A stretch of DNA of 64,000 bases. It comes from Site-B1 sp963722665 (GTDB taxonomy: Bacteria > Bacteroidota > Bacteroidia > Flavobacteriales > Flavobacteriaceae). This document shows, in pieces, positions 60,366 through 64,000 of the stretch (the stretch's first letter is position 1; every line of letters begins with the position of its first letter). The DNA lies in contig CAVRNW010000020.1 of the NCBI GenBank assembly GCA_963722665.1, positions 62,001 through 126,000 of the forward strand, written 5' to 3'. The position numbers were made by a program, and so were the translations under genes. The notes under the pieces were generated by a model. That model was given only the letters and a program-made list of their open reading frames with translations. It was not told where the DNA came from and ran no database searches.

Positions 60366-62123
60366 CTACATATCATCTGACTTGATATCGATGCCATCTT
60401 CATTAATATTTACTTTCACTTCTTTAGATTCTGCTTTTACGCCATCTTCATTAATGATAATATTCACGTCGTCACTTTTAATGATGACTCCATTTTCATT
60501 TATTTTTACTTTTGAACCGTCTTCATTCATTTTGACCTCAAAAATATCGTCATCATCACAATCCAAACAATCAACGGAATCTTTTTCTATCTTTAATAAA
60601 TGTCCGGCGTAATTATGTGAAACTATATTTTCACTTGATCTGGAATGGTTTAAAAAGGATCCAAGATTGCTATCTAAGGCTACATAAGTGCCTTCAGGTA
60701 AATACAGGAATAATTCAATATTTTGCTCCCTGAACTTATTTTCGTAATCTGTCAGGAGAAAATTATCCAGTAAAAGCACATTATTATTTAATGTAAATTT
60801 ATAATCAACTCGTTGTGCTTTATCCTTCGCCTGAATATAATCTTTTCCTTTTGCTTCTTTTTCAATTTGAATGAATGCAATAGAATCAGTTGTAGAACGG
60901 ACGGTTAGTCTTACGTTTCTGGAGAATATGATCTTTTCATCCTCATCGTTAAATTTAATTTCAAATCCATTGTTTCTGTACATTCCATGTTTGTGGCTAT
61001 CCAGATCGCTTGGCATCATTTTAATAGCAAGGGTATCAGCCTTATTATAAACCAATTCATGTTTAGATGTTACAGTTGATTCCAATGCAAATTCGGTAGT
61101 CCATTTAATACTTGTAATAATTAGCCCGATTATTGCCAACAACCATAATCCTAACAAGGAGAATTTAGCTACATTGCCTATTGATTTCAGATTGTTTATA
61201 AGGATCTTCAGACCCAAATAAAGAACAAAGAATGCCGGAATTCCGAAAAGGAGGAACAACATAATTGATCCTAACCAAATAGGCATTCCACTTGTTATCA
61301 AAGCATCTGGATAATCCATCCACCAAGGTTCAAAAAATGATGATGTTCCCAGAGACAATAAACTAACAAATAAACTAAATATGGTTACAGCTCCTATTAT
61401 TATTAAAATTAGACCGATGAATTTGGCAAAGAGTTTTAGAAAAAACATGATCACATTACCAATGGCATCAAAGAATGTTTGTGAACTGGATTTTACTTTT
61501 TTGCCATATTTTTGGTAATCTACATTTTTTACGGTTTCACTAACATCATCAAATCCTTTTTTAATTTTTTTTTCGATGTTGCTAATGTTAACGGGTTCAC
61601 CAGTCATAATAAGCTTATCTGAAGTCGTGACTGCTTCAGGTACCAACACCCAGAAGAGGATGTAAATAAAAATAAATGTTCCACCAGAGCCTAATGCTAA
61701 TAGAACCCACAATAGTCTGATCCAAACCACATCAATCCCCAGATAATAACCTAATCCGGAAGATACACCACCAATATAGGAGTTATCAGTATCTCTGAAT
61801 AATTTTTTGGCAGAGCCTTTTGAAGTGTAATTCTTAGGCTTATCCTCAAAGATCTCATCATCCACCAGGTAGTCTTCGGGTTGTCCCATAATGGTAATAA
61901 CCTCATCAACTTCCTTAATACCAATGACTTGTTTCTCTGTTTTAATGCGCTCAGTGAATAGTTCTGAAATACGTGCTTCTATATCCGAAATTATTTCAGA
62001 TCGTCCTTGAGAGTCTGTAAATGAACGTTTTATAGCCTCAAGATAGCGTTGTAGTTTTAGGTATGCGTCCTCATCTATATGAAAGAATATACCTGCTAAA
62101 TTTATGTTGACTGTTTTATTCAT
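60366..62123 (-). CDS. PspC domain multi-membrane protein
   Basis: 585 residues. Residues 1-90 form a soluble helical head (IFFHIDEDAYLKLQRYLEAI; DIEARISELFTERI). A PspC domain follows (about 107-165): KKLFRDTDNSYIGGVSSGLGYY with a membrane helix WIRLLWVLLALGSGGTFIFIYILFW. Three or more membrane segments (about 230-350), then an extracytoplasmic part. The last 50 residues carry a repeated INEDG unit with alternating KVKI/SDD strands. Envelope stress sensing is inferred for the family. It starts with an ATGA overlap with the PadR gene. Confidence 0.87.
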   Translation of the reverse strand: MNKTVNINLAGIFFHIDEDAYLKLQRYLEAIKRSFTDSQGRSEIISDIEARISELFTERIKTEKQVIGIKEVDEVITIMGQPEDYLVDDEIFEDKPKNYTSKGSAKKLFRDTDNSYIGGVSSGLGYYLGIDVVWIRLLWVLLALGSGGTFIFIYILFWVLVPEAVTTSDKLIMTGEPVNISNIEKKIKKGFDDVSETVKNVDYQKYGKKVKSSSQTFFDAIGNVIMFFLKLFAKFIGLILIIIGAVTIFSLFVSLLSLGTSSFFEPWWMDYPDALITSGMPIWLGSIMLFLLFGIPAFFVLYLGLKILINNLKSIGNVAKFSLLGLWLLAIIGLIITSIKWTTEFALESTVTSKHELVYNKADTLAIKMMPSDLDSHKHGMYRNNGFEIKFNDEDEKIIFSRNVRLTVRSTTDSIAFIQIEKEAKGKDYIQAKDKAQRVDYKFTLNNNVLLLDNFLLTDYENKFREQNIELFLYLPEGTYVALDSNLGSFLNHSRSSENIVSHNYAGHLLKIEKDSVDCLDCDDDDIFEVKMNEDGSKVKINENGVIIKSDDVNIIINEDGVKAESKEVKVNINEDGIDIKSDDM

Positions 62124-62461
62124 TTTTTTGATTTTTTTATTCTTGTTACTATATTTACTGCGTTTTGTAATTCACTCCAGGTAGTATTCAATTCCTTTAA
62201 AAACAGTTTTCCTGTTTCAGTTAATCCATAATACTTCCTAGGAGGACCCGAAGTTGATTCTTCCCAACGATAGTTGAGCAATCCTGCATTTTTCAATCTT
62301 GTTAGTAAAGGGTAAATTGTTCCTTCCACTACAAGCAACTTTGCGTCCTTTAGGGTTCCTAAGATCTCTGCAACATAGGCATCATCATCCTTCAGGACTG
62401 ATAATATGCAGTATTCCAGGACACCTTTACGCATTTGTGCTTTTGTGTTTTCTATTTTCAT
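62120..62461 (-). CDS. PadR-family transcriptional regulator
   Basis: 113 residues. The winged-helix domain AQMRKGVLEYCILSVLKDDDAY (about 8-29) and EGTIYPLLTRLKNAGLLNY (recognition helix region), then SGPPRKYYGLTETGKLFL (wing) and a C-terminal helix. Probably represses its own operon, which includes the PspC and GIN genes. It overlaps the PspC start by 4 bases. Confidence 0.94.
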   Translation of the reverse strand: MKIENTKAQMRKGVLEYCILSVLKDDDAYVAEILGTLKDAKLLVVEGTIYPLLTRLKNAGLLNYRWEESTSGPPRKYYGLTETGKLFLKELNTTWSELQNAVNIVTRIKKSKK

Positions 62462-62486
62462 GTGTTCATTTTATTGTTTTAGAAGT

Positions 62487-62494
62487 CAAATGTA
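62487..62494 (-). promoter_or_regulatory. -7 promoter element for padR-pspC
   Basis: The minus strand reads TACATTTG, an exact TAnnTTTG match, 26 bases before the padR ATG; no -33 TTTG at the right spacing. A natural site for autoregulation. Confidence 0.55.
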
Positions 62495-62595
62495 ATTTGC
62501 ATTAAACTTTTTAGGTTAATATTTAATTTTACAATTGCTTATTTCATGTTCTAATGAATTTAATTGTGATACTGTTCATTTTTTTTGATTGATGG

Positions 62596-63042
62596 TTATT
62601 TTAAAAAGTTGATCGTTAACGGATAATTATATAATTTACCATCCCTTGCTTTCAAACCAGCCTTAATTATGAATACAAGTTCCAGAATAAAGCCTACTAT
62701 GGCTAAACCACCTAATGCGCCTCCAATATAAAGTAGAGGAGATGGTTTGTTTAAGCTTATATGAAAACTTCCAAAATGATTCATATCGATAAAATTAAAA
62801 GCATCAAATAAATTGAAAGCAAAAAAAGGAATGCTGATAGTGCCAATAATTAGAGCATAGAGTAAAATACTTATTTGAAAATTGATGGCTTGTTTACCGT
62901 GCTTATCTATAAAACTGGATTTCTCTTTATTTATAGACCATAAAACTATTGGTCCAATAAAGTTTCCCAAAGGAACTATAAACCTGCAAAAGGTTGATAA
63001 GTGGATAAAAGTTGCTATGTTTTTTTGATTATCGCTTAACAT
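62596..63042 (-). CDS. DUF4870 domain membrane protein
   Basis: About 148 residues from ATG 63042; the frame is open to 63102, but that stretch holds the promoter. MLSDNQKNIATFIHLSTF starts the DUF4870 domain; FGPIVLWSINKEKS-like FIGPIVLWSINKEKSSFID and HGKQAINFQISILLYALIIG (conserved NFQ) follow; C-terminal helix GGALGGLAIVGFILELVFIIKAG. Three to four membrane segments; function unknown. Confidence 0.88.
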   Translation of the reverse strand: MLSDNQKNIATFIHLSTFCRFIVPLGNFIGPIVLWSINKEKSSFIDKHGKQAINFQISILLYALIIGTISIPFFAFNLFDAFNFIDMNHFGSFHISLNKPSPLLYIGGALGGLAIVGFILELVFIIKAGLKARDGKLYNYPLTINFLK

Positions 63043-63070
63043 TTTATAATGTATATAATAGTATCTTATG

Positions 63071-63102
63071 CAAATATATAGCTTTAAAAAGGTAATATGC
63101 AA
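63071..63102 (-). promoter_or_regulatory. Promoter for the DUF4870 gene
   Basis: On the minus strand TTG (63102-63100) and TATATTTG (63078-63071) are 21 bases apart, near the Bacteroidota -33/-7 form. Transcription would start about 23 bases before ATG 63042, favouring that start. Confidence 0.55.
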
Positions 63103-63188
63103 TACATGGTACTATAATTTAACATATATTTAACATTATTGAGTGTAGATAATTTTATCTAAATTTATTGAAAATTAAATCTGATTAG

Positions 63189-63644
63189 ATGAAGATTACT
63201 CCTAATAAATTAAATACTTTTCTACTGTTCAAGTTGCCATCAGCCTTTTTTTGTGGTGTCCGAACTAAATTTATAGATGACAAAAATTGCATTGTTTCGG
63301 TCAGGCACAGGTGGATTAACCAAAACCCTTTTAATTCTATGTTTTGGGCTATACAAGGTATGGCCGCGGAATTATCTACAGGTGCACTGGTAATGTCGAA
63401 AATTAAACAAAGCGGAAAAAATATTTCTATGCTGGTCGCAAATAACAACGCCTCATTTTTCAAAAAGGCTACCGGTAGAATAACTTTTAAATGCGAGGAA
63501 GGACACTTAATTAATGATGCCATTAAAAAAACAATCGAAACAGGGGAAGGACAAACCATTTGGATGAAGGCAATTGGTAATAATGAAGATGGAGTTGAAG
63601 TGTCCAGTTTTAATTTTGAATGGACTTTAAAAGTTAAAGATTAA
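63189..63644 (+). CDS. DUF4442 (thioesterase-like hotdog) protein
   Basis: 151 residues. Hotdog-fold features: FFCGVRTKFIDDKNCIVSVRHRW, the central helix NPFNSMFWAIQGMAAELSTGAL (with the usual N-x-x-x-S/T and E positions), then beta strands ISMLVANNNASFFKKATGRI and TIWMKAIGNNEDGVEVSSFNF. DUF4442 proteins resemble PaaI thioesterases; acyl-CoA hydrolysis is inferred, with no proven substrate. Confidence 0.82.
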   Translation: MKITPNKLNTFLLFKLPSAFFCGVRTKFIDDKNCIVSVRHRWINQNPFNSMFWAIQGMAAELSTGALVMSKIKQSGKNISMLVANNNASFFKKATGRITFKCEEGHLINDAIKKTIETGEGQTIWMKAIGNNEDGVEVSSFNFEWTLKVKD

Positions 63645-63649
63645 TTTTG
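63615..63649 (+). promoter_or_regulatory. Possible promoter for the TIGR00266 gene
   Basis: TTTG (63615-63618) and TAATTTTG (63642-63649), 23 bases apart. The -7 element overlaps the stop of the DUF4442 gene. Confidence 0.4.
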
Positions 63650-63703
63650 TAACAATACAGAATAATAATCAACAAATAATAGTATAACCAAATAATCAAT
63701 AAC

Positions 63704-64000
63704 ATGACAGCACACGAAATTGACTACAGAATCTACGGTGAAGAAATGCAATACGTGGAAATAGAACTGGATCCAAAAGAAGGAGTAGTAGCTGAAGCAG
63801 GTAGCTTTATGATGATGGATAATGGCATAAAAATGGAAACAATTTTTGGGGATGGATCAGATAAAAACAAAGGATTTTTGGGTTCCATTTTGGGAGCTGG
63901 TAAAAGGATATTAACTGGAGAGAGTTTATTTATGACCGCTTTTTACAATGACCAGACTGGTAAAAAAAATGTCTCTTTTGCTTCACCTTATCCCGGAAAG
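63704..64000 (+). CDS. TIGR00266/AIM24 family protein, 3' end outside window
   Basis: 99 residues are in the window from ATG 63704. HEIDYRIYGEEMQYVEIELDPKEGVVAEAG and SFMMMDNGIKMETIFGDG are the N-terminal motifs of the TIGR00266 (AIM24-like) beta-sandwich family, then GSILGAGKRILTGESLFMTAF (LTGESLF signature). Function unknown in bacteria. Confidence 0.88.
   Translation, partial: MTAHEIDYRIYGEEMQYVEIELDPKEGVVAEAGSFMMMDNGIKMETIFGDGSDKNKGFLGSILGAGKRILTGESLFMTAFYNDQTGKKNVSFASPYPGK

Overview
The window looks like chromosomal DNA of a flavobacterium (Bacteroidota, probably Flavobacteriaceae). The DNA is AT-rich and genes lack clear Shine-Dalgarno sequences. Several promoters carry the Bacteroidota -7 element TAnnTTTG. 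Lineage markers include gldI, an OstA-like LPS-export protein, DUF3810, DUF5683, a PadR-PspC-GIN operon, methylmalonyl-CoA mutase in two subunits, and VIT1. I saw no insertion sequence, prophage, CRISPR array or rRNA gene. No gene-free stretch exceeds 300 bases; the longest is 15364-15661, which holds the ndk promoter.

Layout. 1-11026 (minus strand) is housekeeping: a partial class III aminotransferase, OstA-like protein, purA, a Fur-family regulator, RelA/SpoT, a GT9 glycosyltransferase, an M48 protease, a TrmH-family methyltransferase and DUF3810. 11092-12553 is pepD, broken by one frameshift. 12613-15363 (minus) is the nrnA-gldI-PPIase operon, followed by ndk, a cold-shock gene, and recF with a lipoprotein and a DUF721 gene. 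18408-24618 (plus) holds a TPR protein, ribH, mutL, two rhomboids and an endonuclease/exonuclease/phosphatase protein. 24621-30261 (minus) is a chain of parA, parB, DUF5683, dapB, lepB, wbqC-like and DUF6122 genes. 30464-37566 (minus) holds VIT1, the methylmalonyl-CoA mutase genes (scpA is frameshifted), an FtsB/DivIC-like gene, udk and a PQQ-type dehydrogenase. A tRNA-Pro(UGG) lies at 37663-37740.

The most striking part is 40.6-56.8 kb, a divergent [NiFe]-hydrogenase locus. The minus arm carries hypA and an NAD-linked, group 3d-like hydrogenase whose usual HoxE, F, U, Y and H parts are packed into three polypeptides (HoxEF, HoxUY, HoxH), then a protease, hypB and hypC. The plus arm carries a membrane-bound uptake hydrogenase (small and large subunits, cytochrome b), its protease, and hypF, hypD and hypE. 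The small subunit has all six cysteines of the O2-tolerant [4Fe-3S] type. One hyp set, split between the two arms, must serve both enzymes, and a predicted nickel permease follows on the opposite strand. The 169-bp divergent spacer has a palindrome that fits a Crp/Fnr-type site.

Upstream of this locus, on the tRNA side, lie a CYTH-domain gene and a 690-residue PLP-fold protein of unknown function. The right end (56877-64000) holds trxB, two GIN-domain proteins, a PspC protein, a PadR regulator, DUF4870 and DUF4442 genes and a partial TIGR00266 gene.

Three otherwise conserved genes (pepD, scpA, hypF) are each broken by a single-base indel in or next to a short homopolymer. Consensus error is the simplest explanation and should be excluded before calling them pseudogenes.
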